Assembly: GCF_021532615.1 (NCBI RefSeq)
Contig: NZ_JAKGAQ010000002.1
Coordinates: 372,001 to 436,000, forward strand
Origin: Octadecabacter dasysiphoniae
GTDB taxonomy: Bacteria; Pseudomonadota; Alphaproteobacteria; Rhodobacterales; Rhodobacteraceae
Direction of reading: 5' to 3'
Length of the DNA stretch: 64,000 nt
Shown: piece after piece, positions 26,701 to 35,665 of the stretch
How positions within the stretch are numbered: the first letter of the stretch is position 1
How the letters are laid out: each line of letters opens with the position of its first letter
Notes under the pieces: generated by a model
The model's database searches: none
Seen by the model: the letters and a program-made list of their open reading frames with translations, nothing else
Told to the model about the DNA's origin: nothing
Program-made: the position numbers and the translations under genes

Positions 26701-28266
26701 ATGCGACGTTTAACACTGACTTTAGCCATGCTTGGCACAACCGCCATGACGGCCCCGGCCTTTGCTGACGGGCATTTGCAGATTGTCGATGAACCGCTGG
26801 AACTGACGATCCATATGCACTGGCCCCGCGCGCAGGGGTACGGCGTTGGCGGTGACACCAACGAACCTTATCCCGTTGAATTGGTTGCCCGTGAAATGAC
26901 AGGTATTTCGTTGGTTGATGCGACTGCGGGGGCGAACACCACGGACAGCAACGAGGCGATGAATCTGCTGATCGCCCAAGGCAACATCCCCGACATCGTT
27001 GGCGGCCACTTGATCAAACAGCCCGTAAACGAATTTGGCCCGCAAGGTGCGTTCGTGCCGCTTAATGATCTGGTCGCGGAACATGCGCCAAACATTCAGG
27101 CGTTCTGGGATGACCATCCCGAGGTTCTGGCGTCAATCACCGCCTATGATGGCAATTATTACTACATCCCCTATCTGCCCGACGGGAAATATGGCCGTGC
27201 ATGGTTCATCCGTCAGGACTGGCTGGATACGCTTGGATTGGAACAGCCCCAAAACGTCGAAGAACTTGAGGCGACATTGATTGCGTTCCGCGACAATGAT
27301 CCAAATGGCAACGGTGTGGCCGACGAAATCCCGTATTTCGCCCGCCAATGGGAAGAAGTGAACCGCCTGCTGACATTGTGGGATGCGCGGTCTTCCGGGT
27401 CCGACACCTACCATGATTTCTATATCACGGATGCGGGCACGATCGCGCACCCCTATGCGCAAGACGCATATCGCGACGGTATCGCCAATATCGCACGCTG
27501 GTATGAAATGGGTCTGATTGATGCGGAAATCTTTACGCGCGGATCGTCTTCACGCGACTTTTTGTTGTCTGAAAACCTTGGTGGTTTGACCCACGACTGG
27601 TTCGCATCGACATCCGGTTACAATGGCAAACTGGCGGAAACGGTTCCGGGCTTTAACTTTATCCCGTTCCTGCCGCCAGAATCCGCCGCGGGTGTGCGCA
27701 TGGAAGAACACCGCCGCATCCCCGTCAAACCGGATGGCTGGGCGATTGGCCACACGAACGATCACGTGATCGAAACCATCAAGTACTTTGACTTCTGGTT
27801 CACCGAAGAAGGGCGTTTGATGTCCAATTTCGGCGTTGAAGGCAAAACCTGGAACATGATCGACGGCGAACCTGTGTTCACGGACGAAGTGCTGAATTCC
27901 GATGCCGCGGTGAACAGCCAGATGTATCTTGAGGGCGCGCAAATCCAGCGTGGCTACTGGCAGGACTACCGCTATGAATGGCAGTGGACAGCGCAAGCGG
28001 CCCGCGAGGGTATCGAACTTTATGATACCGAAGACCTGCTGGTGGATCAGTTTCTGGGCGTCGCGTTCACAGAAGACGAACAGGCGATCTATGACCGGTA
28101 CTGGCCGTCCCTGCGCACCTACATGCTTGAACGCAATCAGGCATGGATTCTGGGAACAGGCGACGTTGTCGAAGACTGGGACGCCTATATCGAGACCCTA
28201 AACGAGATGGGCTACGAAGACGTGCTCGAGGTTATCAACTCCGCCTATGTGCGCCAGTACGGCTAA
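26701..28266 (+). CDS. algQ: oligouronide-binding periplasmic protein (AlgQ-like)
   Basis: A 521-residue solute-binding protein. The Sec signal peptide ends in APAFA-DG (about 22 residues) and has no lipobox. Residues 198-209 (DNDPNGNGVADE) form the EF-hand-like calcium loop seen in AlgQ, LplA and YtcQ proteins, and the length equals AlgQ1/AlgQ2 (about 490-520). It captures alginate-type oligosaccharides in the periplasm for the permeases. ATG 26701 is preceded by AGGGAGG; the upstream frame overlaps algM2. A strong hairpin follows the stop. Confidence 0.87.
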   Translation: MRRLTLTLAMLGTTAMTAPAFADGHLQIVDEPLELTIHMHWPRAQGYGVGGDTNEPYPVELVAREMTGISLVDATAGANTTDSNEAMNLLIAQGNIPDIVGGHLIKQPVNEFGPQGAFVPLNDLVAEHAPNIQAFWDDHPEVLASITAYDGNYYYIPYLPDGKYGRAWFIRQDWLDTLGLEQPQNVEELEATLIAFRDNDPNGNGVADEIPYFARQWEEVNRLLTLWDARSSGSDTYHDFYITDAGTIAHPYAQDAYRDGIANIARWYEMGLIDAEIFTRGSSSRDFLLSENLGGLTHDWFASTSGYNGKLAETVPGFNFIPFLPPESAAGVRMEEHRRIPVKPDGWAIGHTNDHVIETIKYFDFWFTEEGRLMSNFGVEGKTWNMIDGEPVFTDEVLNSDAAVNSQMYLEGAQIQRGYWQDYRYEWQWTAQAAREGIELYDTEDLLVDQFLGVAFTEDEQAIYDRYWPSLRTYMLERNQAWILGTGDVVEDWDAYIETLNEMGYEDVLEVINSAYVRQYG

Positions 28267-28281
28267 TCACCACATCGCTTC

Positions 28282-28309
28282 AGATGGCCGGGGAACCCCT
28301 CGGCCATCT
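28282..28309 (+). promoter_or_regulatory. hairpin between the binding protein and the PL15 lyase
   Basis: AGATGGCCG pairs perfectly with CGGCCATCT around a 10-base loop that can pair further (GGG with CCC). The sequence after it is CTTTACC, with no T-run. Such a structure directly after a binding-protein gene usually protects the upstream mRNA and lowers downstream expression, so it may set a high ratio of binding protein to enzymes (inference). Confidence 0.6.
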
Positions 28310-28349
28310 TCACCTTTACCTAACGCTATGCTGACCAAAGGACCGCCCG

Positions 28350-30671
28350 ATGTCTGCGACGTCTCTTCCGATGCTTGATGAACCCAAAGCTGGCCGTTTA
28401 ACAATCCAGTATGCGCCCGAGGCTGCGACCCCGACGGTCGAAAACCCGCCGCGTTTTACATGGCTTCCGGTCATTGAGGACGATGCCACTTATGCTTTGC
28501 GCGCATCAAAAGACCCGACCTTTCCCGCGAAGAAAACACAGATTTTCGCCCCGATCCCGCTGAATTTCTTTACGCCTGATATGACATTTGAGGCGGGTGA
28601 CTATCACTGGTCCTATGCGGTTTGTGACCCGCATTCTGGCGCGCCAATCACAACCTGGAGCAGCACACGACAGTTTAGCATTGATGACGATCTGCCCAAA
28701 ACGCCGCTGCCGTCACGCGAAGCGCGGCTGAAGAATGCAACGCAGGATCACCCGCGTTTGTGGATGACGAACGACAGGTTGGATGATTTTTGCAAAGCCG
28801 TGAAAGCCGACCCCGATCATTGCACGTGGTCCACGTTTTACAAGAAATCAGTGCTTCCGTGGATGGATCGCGACGTCATGTCAGAACCTGCGGGTTACCC
28901 CGACAACAAACGTGTCGCCGCCGTGTGGCGCCAAACCTACATTGATCTGCAAGAAGCGTGGTACGCCATTCGCCACCTTGCGATTGGTGGCCGCGTAACA
29001 GCCGATGCGGCGATGACCGGGCGCGCCAAAGAATGGCTTCTGGAACTTGCGTCATGGGATCCAATGGGCATCACATCACGGTCCTATACCGATGAATGGG
29101 CCTACCGTGTGTGCAATGCAATGGCGTGGGGGTATGACTGGCTGTATAATGATCTGACGGCGGATGAACGCATCACCGTGCACACCGCCTTGCTGGCGCG
29201 CACCCGCGATATTGCCGAACACGCGATCATCAACGCCAAGATTCATTTGTTCCCCTATGACAGCCACGCGGTGCGGTCTGTGTCGCTGACGATTGTTCCG
29301 GCCTGCATTGCTTTGCTGGGGGATGATGAAGACGACGAAGTGCGCGACTGGCTGAACTACTGCATCGAATTTCTGGCCACCGTCTATTCCCCGTGGGGTG
29401 ACAGCGACGGCGGCTGGGCCGAGGGCGCGCAATACTGGATGATGGGCATGGCCTATCTGATCGACTCGGCCAACCGGTTGAAAAGCTACACCGGCATCGA
29501 TCTGTATCAACGCCCGTTCCTGCAAAACACCGCCGATTTCCCGCTGTTTTGTAATCCTCCGGATACGAAGCGGGCCTCGATGGGGGATGACAGCGCGCTT
29601 GGCGATCTGCCTGCAATCAAGACCGCCCTGAACATGCGCCAGTTTGCAGGCGTGACGGGTAAAGGCGAATACCAGTGGTACTGCGACGAGAACCTGCGCA
29701 CCAATCCGGGCACCGAAATGGCGTTCTACAACTGGGGCTGGTGGGATACGAATTTCGACGAACTGGTGTTCCAGACAGATTTTCCGGTTGTCGAAGCCAC
29801 GCCACCGCAAGGCGGATTGCGCCATTTCAAAGGGATCGGTTGGGTCGGCGTGCAGCACGCAATGGATGATCCTGATAATCACGTGCATCTGGTTTTCAAA
29901 TCGTCCCCGTTCGGGTCGATCAGCCACAGCCACGGCGATCAGAACGCATTTTGCATGTCGGCGTATGGCGAAGACCTTGCTATTCAGTCGGGCCATTACG
30001 TTGCCTTCAATTCATCGATGCACCGCAACTGGCGCCGCCAGACCCGTTCCAAGAACGCGATTTTGATCAACGGAAAGGGCCAATACGCCGAAAAGGACAA
30101 ATCAAAGGCGATGACCGCAACAGGCAAGATCATCGCGGCAGAGCAGCACGGAGATCACATTTTTATCCACGGCGATGCCACGCCTGCCTACCAATCCCTG
30201 TCCCCCGAAGTGACCCGTGCGGAACGTAAAATCTATTTCGTGCGCAACAATTATTTCGTGATTGTGGATGAGGTGGACGCGCAAACACCTGTCACAATCG
30301 ACTGGTTGCTTCATGCGAACCAGCCCTTTGATCTTGGCAAAACATCGTTTCGCAACACGGGCGAACGTGCGGGGTTTTACGGGCAGGTCGTGTGGTCAGA
30401 GGCAGGCAAGCCCGAGATGATGCAAAACACAGGTTTCCCTGATGTTGACCCCGTAGATTACGATGGTCTGCCCGTCAGCACATGCCTGACCGCACGCTAT
30501 CCAAGCGCAACGCGCCACCGCATTGCCACGCTTTTGGTGCCCTACAAACTGGATGCACCAAAGCGGATTTTCAACTTTTTGGACGACCAAGGCTATGACG
30601 CCGATCTGTATTTCACCGACGTGGACGAAAACACGTTCAGGGTCGTTATGAAAAAGCTCGCTAATACGTAA
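28350..30671 (+). CDS. PL15 exo-type oligoalginate lyase
   Basis: A 773-residue heparinase-II/III-type lyase that I recognise as close to Agrobacterium Atu3025 over its whole length (ENPPRFTWLP, RQTRSKNAILI, GKGQYAEKDK). An N-terminal beta domain (1-120) precedes an alpha/alpha toroid (about 130-420) with the expected catalytic H306 (YDSHAVRS) and Y361 (GAQYWM), and a C-terminal beta-sandwich with HSHGDQNAF. No signal peptide, so it works in the cytoplasm and cuts imported oligomers from their ends to unsaturated monomers. The start has AAAGGACC. It stands between the importer and the DEH-reductase-like SDR, as in Agrobacterium. Confidence 0.92.
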   Translation: MSATSLPMLDEPKAGRLTIQYAPEAATPTVENPPRFTWLPVIEDDATYALRASKDPTFPAKKTQIFAPIPLNFFTPDMTFEAGDYHWSYAVCDPHSGAPITTWSSTRQFSIDDDLPKTPLPSREARLKNATQDHPRLWMTNDRLDDFCKAVKADPDHCTWSTFYKKSVLPWMDRDVMSEPAGYPDNKRVAAVWRQTYIDLQEAWYAIRHLAIGGRVTADAAMTGRAKEWLLELASWDPMGITSRSYTDEWAYRVCNAMAWGYDWLYNDLTADERITVHTALLARTRDIAEHAIINAKIHLFPYDSHAVRSVSLTIVPACIALLGDDEDDEVRDWLNYCIEFLATVYSPWGDSDGGWAEGAQYWMMGMAYLIDSANRLKSYTGIDLYQRPFLQNTADFPLFCNPPDTKRASMGDDSALGDLPAIKTALNMRQFAGVTGKGEYQWYCDENLRTNPGTEMAFYNWGWWDTNFDELVFQTDFPVVEATPPQGGLRHFKGIGWVGVQHAMDDPDNHVHLVFKSSPFGSISHSHGDQNAFCMSAYGEDLAIQSGHYVAFNSSMHRNWRRQTRSKNAILINGKGQYAEKDKSKAMTATGKIIAAEQHGDHIFIHGDATPAYQSLSPEVTRAERKIYFVRNNYFVIVDEVDAQTPVTIDWLLHANQPFDLGKTSFRNTGERAGFYGQVVWSEAGKPEMMQNTGFPDVDPVDYDGLPVSTCLTARYPSATRHRIATLLVPYKLDAPKRIFNFLDDQGYDADLYFTDVDENTFRVVMKKLANT

Positions 30672-30712
30672 ATCACCGGCAATGGCCGATCGAACAGGAA
30701 CGGAGAACTGTC

Positions 30713-31456
30713 ATGAAACTCAAAGGAAAAACAGCTGTCATTACGGGCGGCGGACGTGACATCGGCAGTGCGGTTGCTGTCAAACTTGCGTCTGAGGGGG
30801 CCAATGTCACGATCAATTATTTTGCGAGCTCAAAGGGTGCGGATGATACCGTTGCCAAAATCGAAGCAGCGGGCGGCAAAGCGATTGCCGTGCAGGGTGA
30901 TTTGAACAATCAGGCCGATGTGGATGCGTTGATCGCAACAACAATGGACGCGTTTGGCAGCATTGATGTGCTGGTGAACAACGCAGGTGGATTGATAGCA
31001 CGCAAGAAAATTGCCGAGATGGAGCTTGAGCATTGGAATGCTGTCATGACCCTGAATTTGACAAGCACGTTCATGATGACCAAGGCCTGTCTGGCCCATA
31101 TGAAATCCGGCGCGATCGTGAACCTCGCCAGTCAGGCGGGGCGCGATGGTGGTGGCCCGGGTGCGGTGGCTTATGCGACGTCCAAAGGTGCGGTGATGAC
31201 GATGACACGCGGCTTGGCCAAAGAACTGGGGCCGGACATTCGCGTCAATGCGCTTTGCCCGGGTATGATCGACACGGATTTCCACAACGTGCACACCCCA
31301 GATGCGGGCCGCCGCGGGTTCGAAGCAAACGCGCCATTGAAACGCCAGGGGCATGTTGATGACGCAGCCAATCTGGTGCTGTTCCTTGCGTGTGATGACA
31401 GTGCGTTCATCACGGGTACTAATATAGATCTTAACGGCGGCATGCTGTTCAGCTAG
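30713..31456 (+). CDS. SDR-family reductase, probable DEH reductase
   Basis: A 247-residue classical short-chain dehydrogenase. The cofactor motif is TGGGRDIG (11-18), NNAG at 89-92, and the catalytic residues are S140, Y154 and K158. The GGGPGA stretch before the catalytic tyrosine is also found in the Sphingomonas DEH reductase A1-R. It would reduce 4-deoxy-L-erythro-5-hexoseulose uronate (DEH) to KDG with NAD(P)H. Its place directly after PL15 and before kdgF supports this; pipelines will call it 3-oxoacyl-ACP reductase. Confidence 0.8.
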   Translation: MKLKGKTAVITGGGRDIGSAVAVKLASEGANVTINYFASSKGADDTVAKIEAAGGKAIAVQGDLNNQADVDALIATTMDAFGSIDVLVNNAGGLIARKKIAEMELEHWNAVMTLNLTSTFMMTKACLAHMKSGAIVNLASQAGRDGGGPGAVAYATSKGAVMTMTRGLAKELGPDIRVNALCPGMIDTDFHNVHTPDAGRRGFEANAPLKRQGHVDDAANLVLFLACDDSAFITGTNIDLNGGMLFS

Positions 31457-31476
31457 CCCACTTAAAAGGACACGAC

Positions 31477-31788
31477 ATGACTGACTTTCCAGTAGTGCCA
31501 ACCGGCGAAAACGTAACGCGACAGGTTTTGTCGGATCACCCCGAGATGATGGTCGTTGCGTTTCGGTTTGCAGCGAAAGGGGCCGAAGGGGCCTTGCACA
31601 ATCACCCCCATGTTCAATCAACCTACGTCAAAGACGGGCGGTTCCGTTTCACCTTGGGTGATGAAGAACGTGAGGTTGGGCCCGGTGACAGCTTTGTCAT
31701 TCCCAGCGAAATGGTACATGGGTGCGTTTGTCTTGAACCGGGTACGTTGGTGGATTGCTTCACGCCGCGCCGCGATGATTTTCTGTAG
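31477..31788 (+). CDS. kdgF: KdgF-like cupin (unsaturated uronate ring opening)
   Basis: A 103-residue single cupin. The metal-binding pattern is HNHPHVQSTYV (histidines about 46-50, with Gln) and a second-strand HGCVCLEPG. KdgF proteins speed the conversion of 4,5-unsaturated monouronates to the open-chain keto form used by reductases and KduI. The start has AAAAGGA. It lies in the operon directly after the DEH-reductase-like SDR, the expected order of action. Confidence 0.85.
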   Translation: MTDFPVVPTGENVTRQVLSDHPEMMVVAFRFAAKGAEGALHNHPHVQSTYVKDGRFRFTLGDEEREVGPGDSFVIPSEMVHGCVCLEPGTLVDCFTPRRDDFL

Positions 31789-31797
31789 GCTGGTGGT

Positions 31798-32709
31798 ATG
31801 AAAATTCTCTCTATCGGGGAATGCATGGCAGAGATGTCGCCCCAAGGTGACGTTGGCACATTCCAGCTGGGGTTTGCCGGCGATACGTTTAACACCGCGT
31901 GGTATCTGCGCCAGTTCGATCCGAGTGCGGATGTGTCGTTTCTAACGGGGCTTGGGACCGATACGATTTCAGAGCAGCTGCGCAATGTGATTACACAGGC
32001 GGGCATAAGTGATGACTACGTGCTTGAAATACCGGATCGGACCATCGGACTTTATCTGATTTCCCTTGAGAACGGGGAACGGAGCTTTTCCTACTGGCGC
32101 GGGCAATCGGCGGCGCGGTGCCTTGCGTCTGATCCCGCGATGCTGGAACGGGCAATCAACGATCATGATTTGATCTACTTTTCGGGCATCACCCTTGCCA
32201 TTCTGGACCCTAAGGGGCGGGCCGCGCTTTTGTCAGCGGTGCGCGACGGGCGGGCGGCTGGAAAAACCATTGCGTTTGACCCCAACCTGCGACCCAGATT
32301 GTGGGAAAGCACCGACACTATGTTGGACGTCACGATGGCGGGTGCAGCCGTGTCCGACATCGTGTTGCCGTCATTTGAAGACGAAGCCACGTGGTTCAAT
32401 GATGCCGACCCACAGGCAACTGCGCAGCGGTATTTATCTGCGGGGGGCCGTACGATTGTGGTCAAGAACGGGGCTGACAGCATATACTTTGTTAGCCCTG
32501 ACGGCGACGGAACGGTTCGCGTGCCGCCGATTTCGAATATCGTTGATACCACAGCAGCGGGTGACAGTTTCAATGCGGTGATCCTGTCGGGGCTTGGTGG
32601 TGGCGTTCCTTTGACGGACAGCATCGCAGCGGCCTGTCAGTTGTCTGGCGCGGTTGTTCAAGCACGCGGGGCACTGGTGCCCATCGCGCCAAGCGAAGGA
32701 ACACCTTGA
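31798..32709 (+). CDS. kdgK: 2-dehydro-3-deoxygluconokinase
   Basis: A 303-residue PfkB-family sugar kinase. The N-terminal GFAGDTFNTAWYL segment contacts the substrate and the C-terminal TTAAGDSFNA holds the catalytic D256 and anion hole. It phosphorylates KDG to KDPG at the point where all branches of the island meet. It ends in TGATG, overlapping the RraA-like gene by one base. No KDPG aldolase gene lies in the window. Confidence 0.92.
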   Translation: MKILSIGECMAEMSPQGDVGTFQLGFAGDTFNTAWYLRQFDPSADVSFLTGLGTDTISEQLRNVITQAGISDDYVLEIPDRTIGLYLISLENGERSFSYWRGQSAARCLASDPAMLERAINDHDLIYFSGITLAILDPKGRAALLSAVRDGRAAGKTIAFDPNLRPRLWESTDTMLDVTMAGAAVSDIVLPSFEDEATWFNDADPQATAQRYLSAGGRTIVVKNGADSIYFVSPDGDGTVRVPPISNIVDTTAAGDSFNAVILSGLGGGVPLTDSIAAACQLSGAVVQARGALVPIAPSEGTP

Positions 32710-33452
32710 TGCCCAATCCAGCCCCGGCAGACACGATCACCTTATCCGCTGATACAATTCAGCGCCTGAGGGGCGCGAGCACCGCCACCATCGCGACGCT
32801 TCTTTATAAGCGCGGGTATCACAATGCCTATGTGCAAGGGGTCGCACCACTTTCGCCCGACACACCGACGATGGTCGGCACGGCCTATACGTTGCGCTAC
32901 ATCCCTGCCCGTCCTGACACTGACCCGATTGAAGCATTTCGCGAACCCGATCACCCCCAACGGGTCGCGATTGAAGACTGCCCCGAAGGAGCGGTTCTGG
33001 TGATGGATTGTCGCGGCGATGCGTCGGCGGCGTCGGCCGGGTCAATTCTGCTTACGCGCCTTCAAGTTCGCGGTGGTGCAGGTGTTGTGACAGACGGCGG
33101 CATTCGCGATGCGGCGGGTGCTGCGGCGCTCACGATGCCGGTTTTTGCCGCGAAACCATCCGCACCCACGAACCTGACCAAACATCATGCGGTCGATATC
33201 GGATTGCCGATCGCTTGCGGGGACGTGGCGGTTTATCCCGGTGATATTGTGCTTGGCGACAGCGACGGCGTCATGATTATCCCGCGCCACCTTGCTGATG
33301 AAATCGCGCTTGAGAGCGTCGAGATGGAGCTGTTTGAACGGTTCGTCCTGCAAGAAGTACTGGCGGGCGTGTCTATCGGTGGCCTTTACCCGCCCACCGA
33401 TCCGGAAACATCCAAGCGCTTTGCCGATTGGCGCGCGCGCAACGGGGATTAA
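32709..33452 (+). CDS. RraA-like protein (HMG/CHA aldolase fold)
   Basis: A 247-residue protein of the RraA/demethylmenaquinone-methyltransferase-like family. It has the substrate-site GVVTDGGIRD with R133-D134, but the acidic residue about 21 positions before the Arg, part of the D-x20-R-D pattern of active aldolases, appears to be Ser112. Its place between kdgK and uxuA points to a sugar-acid step, perhaps an aldolase or lyase on a keto-deoxy acid, not to RNase control. The start ATG 32709 overlaps the kdgK stop. Function not assigned. Confidence 0.75.
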   Translation: MPNPAPADTITLSADTIQRLRGASTATIATLLYKRGYHNAYVQGVAPLSPDTPTMVGTAYTLRYIPARPDTDPIEAFREPDHPQRVAIEDCPEGAVLVMDCRGDASAASAGSILLTRLQVRGGAGVVTDGGIRDAAGAAALTMPVFAAKPSAPTNLTKHHAVDIGLPIACGDVAVYPGDIVLGDSDGVMIIPRHLADEIALESVEMELFERFVLQEVLAGVSIGGLYPPTDPETSKRFADWRARNGD

Positions 33453-33456
33453 TATC

Positions 33457-34605
33457 ATGCGAGAAACGTGGCGCTGGTTTGGTGAGTTTGACCCGATCCC
33501 TTTGAAAGATGTGGCACAGACAGGTGCGCAAGGCATTGTCAGTGCCCTTCATGCTGTGCCCTACGGCGAAATCTGGGCACACGATGCGATTGCGGCGCGC
33601 CGTGATGAAATCGCGGCGGCAGGGTTCACATGGGACGTCGTCGAAAGCCTGCCGGTGCACGAAGACATCAAACGCGGTACAGGCGATCTGAACCCGCTGT
33701 TCGCAAAGTACCGCCAGTCCCTATCGAATCTGGCGGCTGAGGGCATCAAGACGGTTTGCTATAACTTCATGCCGATCCTTGATTGGACGCGCACGGATCT
33801 TGCGGCGCCAGTAGCCCGTGGCGGCACCTGTTTGCATTTCTCGGCTGCAAAAATGGCCGCGTTCGAAATCCACATGCTGGGGCGATCTGGCGCGCGTGAT
33901 GATTATCATCGCGATGCTGTCACTGAGGGTGATGCCTGGTTTGCCAAATCAACAGAGGCGCAGCGTGCAGATTTGTTATTCGCGATCATGTCCGGACTGC
34001 CGGGGGCCTATGATCGTTATGATGTCGAAGGGCTGCGCGGTGTATTGGGAACATATAGCGGGCTGACCCATGATGATCTGCGCGCGAACCTGACACGGTT
34101 TCTAAACGAGGTGGTACCAACCGCCGCAGAACTGGGCATGTCCTTGTGCATCCATCCTGATGATCCGCCCCGCGATATTCTGGGGCTGCCACGGATCGTT
34201 TCTACGCAAGACGATATTCGCCAGATCCTGAACGCCGTGGATGCGCCCGCGAACGGGCTGACGTTGTGTACTGGATCGCTCGGCTCCGGCGTGGGGAATG
34301 ATTTGCCCGCCATCGCCAATGCCTTCGCGGACCGTATTCATTTCGTTCATTTGCGCAATGTCACCAAAACGGTGGACGGATCGTTTAGCGAAACGGCCCA
34401 TCTTGAGGGTGACGTGGATCTTGTGGCTGTGATTGACGAATTGCTGGAGGCCGAAAGCCGACGCGGCGCGAACCTGCCCTTCCGCGCGGATCACGGCCAT
34501 AGTTTACTGTCGGACGCACAAACAGACACGCAACCGGGGTATACTTTGATTGGCCGTTTGCGCGGTCTGGCAGAGTTGCGTGGTATCATTTGCGCACTGA
34601 GTTAG
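33457..34605 (+). CDS. uxuA: mannonate dehydratase UxuA
   Basis: A 382-residue TIM-barrel enzyme that converts D-mannonate to KDG with Mn2+ or Fe2+. Likely metal ligands are in CIHPDDPP (His), LCTGSLGSG (Cys), HFVHLRN (His) and FRADHGH (Asp); the length matches UxuA (about 390). ATG 33457 gives the family N-terminus (RETWRWFGEFDPI); the longer frame overlaps the RraA-like gene. It is unrelated in fold to ManD at 18203, so the island has two routes for the same reaction. Last gene of the operon that starts with the importer. Confidence 0.92.
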   Translation: MRETWRWFGEFDPIPLKDVAQTGAQGIVSALHAVPYGEIWAHDAIAARRDEIAAAGFTWDVVESLPVHEDIKRGTGDLNPLFAKYRQSLSNLAAEGIKTVCYNFMPILDWTRTDLAAPVARGGTCLHFSAAKMAAFEIHMLGRSGARDDYHRDAVTEGDAWFAKSTEAQRADLLFAIMSGLPGAYDRYDVEGLRGVLGTYSGLTHDDLRANLTRFLNEVVPTAAELGMSLCIHPDDPPRDILGLPRIVSTQDDIRQILNAVDAPANGLTLCTGSLGSGVGNDLPAIANAFADRIHFVHLRNVTKTVDGSFSETAHLEGDVDLVAVIDELLEAESRRGANLPFRADHGHSLLSDAQTDTQPGYTLIGRLRGLAELRGIICALS

Positions 34606-34689
34606 AGGCCGGATTTGACGAATGGCTGTGCCCTACCCACCCCTTGTCTAAATCCCACCAGGTTTCTTGCCGTGGAGCCCCGAATGTCT

Positions 34690-34704
34690 CTGGTATACTA
34701 GTTT
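34690..34704 (-). promoter_or_regulatory. operator copy C of the island
   Basis: On the minus strand the core reads ACTAGTATACCAG, matching ACTAGTATNCYAG. It is 55 bases before the beta-hydroxyacid dehydrogenase gene, a usual place for a repressor site. Confidence 0.58.
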
Positions 34705-34717
34705 GAAATGATCTAAC

Positions 34718-34737
34718 GTCATGATGTTAAACATGAC
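34718..34737. promoter_or_regulatory. second inverted repeat before the beta-hydroxyacid dehydrogenase gene
   Basis: GTCATG (34718-34723) and CATGAC (34732-34737) form perfect arms, and ATGTTAAACAT (34724-34734) is a nested palindrome. It lies between operator C and the start codon. It is unlike the CTAG-type sites and may be bound by another factor. Confidence 0.35.
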
Positions 34738-34758
34738 AGTCGCTTAGGAGCTAAAAAT

Positions 34759-35637
34759 ATGGAAAATCCCGTTATCGGATTTATCGGCCTCGGACTAATG
34801 GGCGGCAATATGGTCGAATGCCTACAGAAAAACGGGCATGAACCGGTTGTCATGGACTTGAACAAAGACGCGGTTGATGCCGTTGTTGCGCGCGGTGCCA
34901 GCACGGCGGCGAATGGCAAAGAACTTGCGGCGCAATGCGATATTATCATGCTGTGTCTGACGACTTCGGATGTTGTCGAAGGGCTGATGTACGGGGACGA
35001 CGGTATTCTGGCGGGCATCAAAGAGGGTGCGGTGGTCATTGATTATGGCACTTCAATTCCGGCCTCGACGCGCAAAATCGGTGCGGATCTGGCCGCGAAA
35101 GGTGCGGGCATGGTTGATGCGCCGCTTGGCCGCACACCAGCCCACGCCAAAGACGGCCTGCTGAATATCATGGCCGCGGGCGACAAAGCGACATTTGACA
35201 AGGTAAAGCCGATCTTGGACATCCAGGGTGAAAACGTCTTTTACCTCGGCGCACTGGGTGCCGGCCACACGACAAAACTGATCAATAATTTCATGGGCAT
35301 GACCACCGTTAGCGCCATGAGCCAGGCCTTTGCTGTTGCAGATCGCGCAGGCGTTGACCGGCAACAATTGTTCGACATCATGTCAACGGGGCCGTCTAAT
35401 TCTCCGTTTATGGGATTTTGTAAAAACTACGCCGTCGACGGTGTCAGCGATCTGGGGTTCTCGGTCGCGAACGCGAACAAGGATCTCGGGTATTTTCTGA
35501 AGATGGCCGAAGATTTGGGGACGCGATCCGAAATCGCGGAAGGCACATCCAACAACCTTCAGGCGGCCGTGGATGCGGGCCTGAGCCAAGGCAATGTTCC
35601 CGAAATCTTTGACTACTTCATGACGCTGAAGACTTAG
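34759..35637 (+). CDS. beta-hydroxyacid dehydrogenase family reductase (GarR/HIBADH-like; possible DEH reductase)
   Basis: A 292-residue NAD(P)-dependent dehydrogenase. The Rossmann motif is GFIGLGLMGGNM (7-18), the substrate segment DAPLGRTPAHA (120-130) replaces the common DAPVSGG, and the catalytic lysine is K173 (TTKLINNF). Relatives reduce tartronate semialdehyde or oxidise 3-hydroxyisobutyrate. From memory, the DehR-type DEH reductases of marine vibrios belong to this superfamily, so it may be a second DEH reductase. It has its own promoter region with operator C and is convergent with kduD. Confidence 0.75.
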   Translation: MENPVIGFIGLGLMGGNMVECLQKNGHEPVVMDLNKDAVDAVVARGASTAANGKELAAQCDIIMLCLTTSDVVEGLMYGDDGILAGIKEGAVVIDYGTSIPASTRKIGADLAAKGAGMVDAPLGRTPAHAKDGLLNIMAAGDKATFDKVKPILDIQGENVFYLGALGAGHTTKLINNFMGMTTVSAMSQAFAVADRAGVDRQQLFDIMSTGPSNSPFMGFCKNYAVDGVSDLGFSVANANKDLGYFLKMAEDLGTRSEIAEGTSNNLQAAVDAGLSQGNVPEIFDYFMTLKT

Positions 35638-35665
35638 GCGTCGCAGCTTGGGTGGTTTTCGCGGG

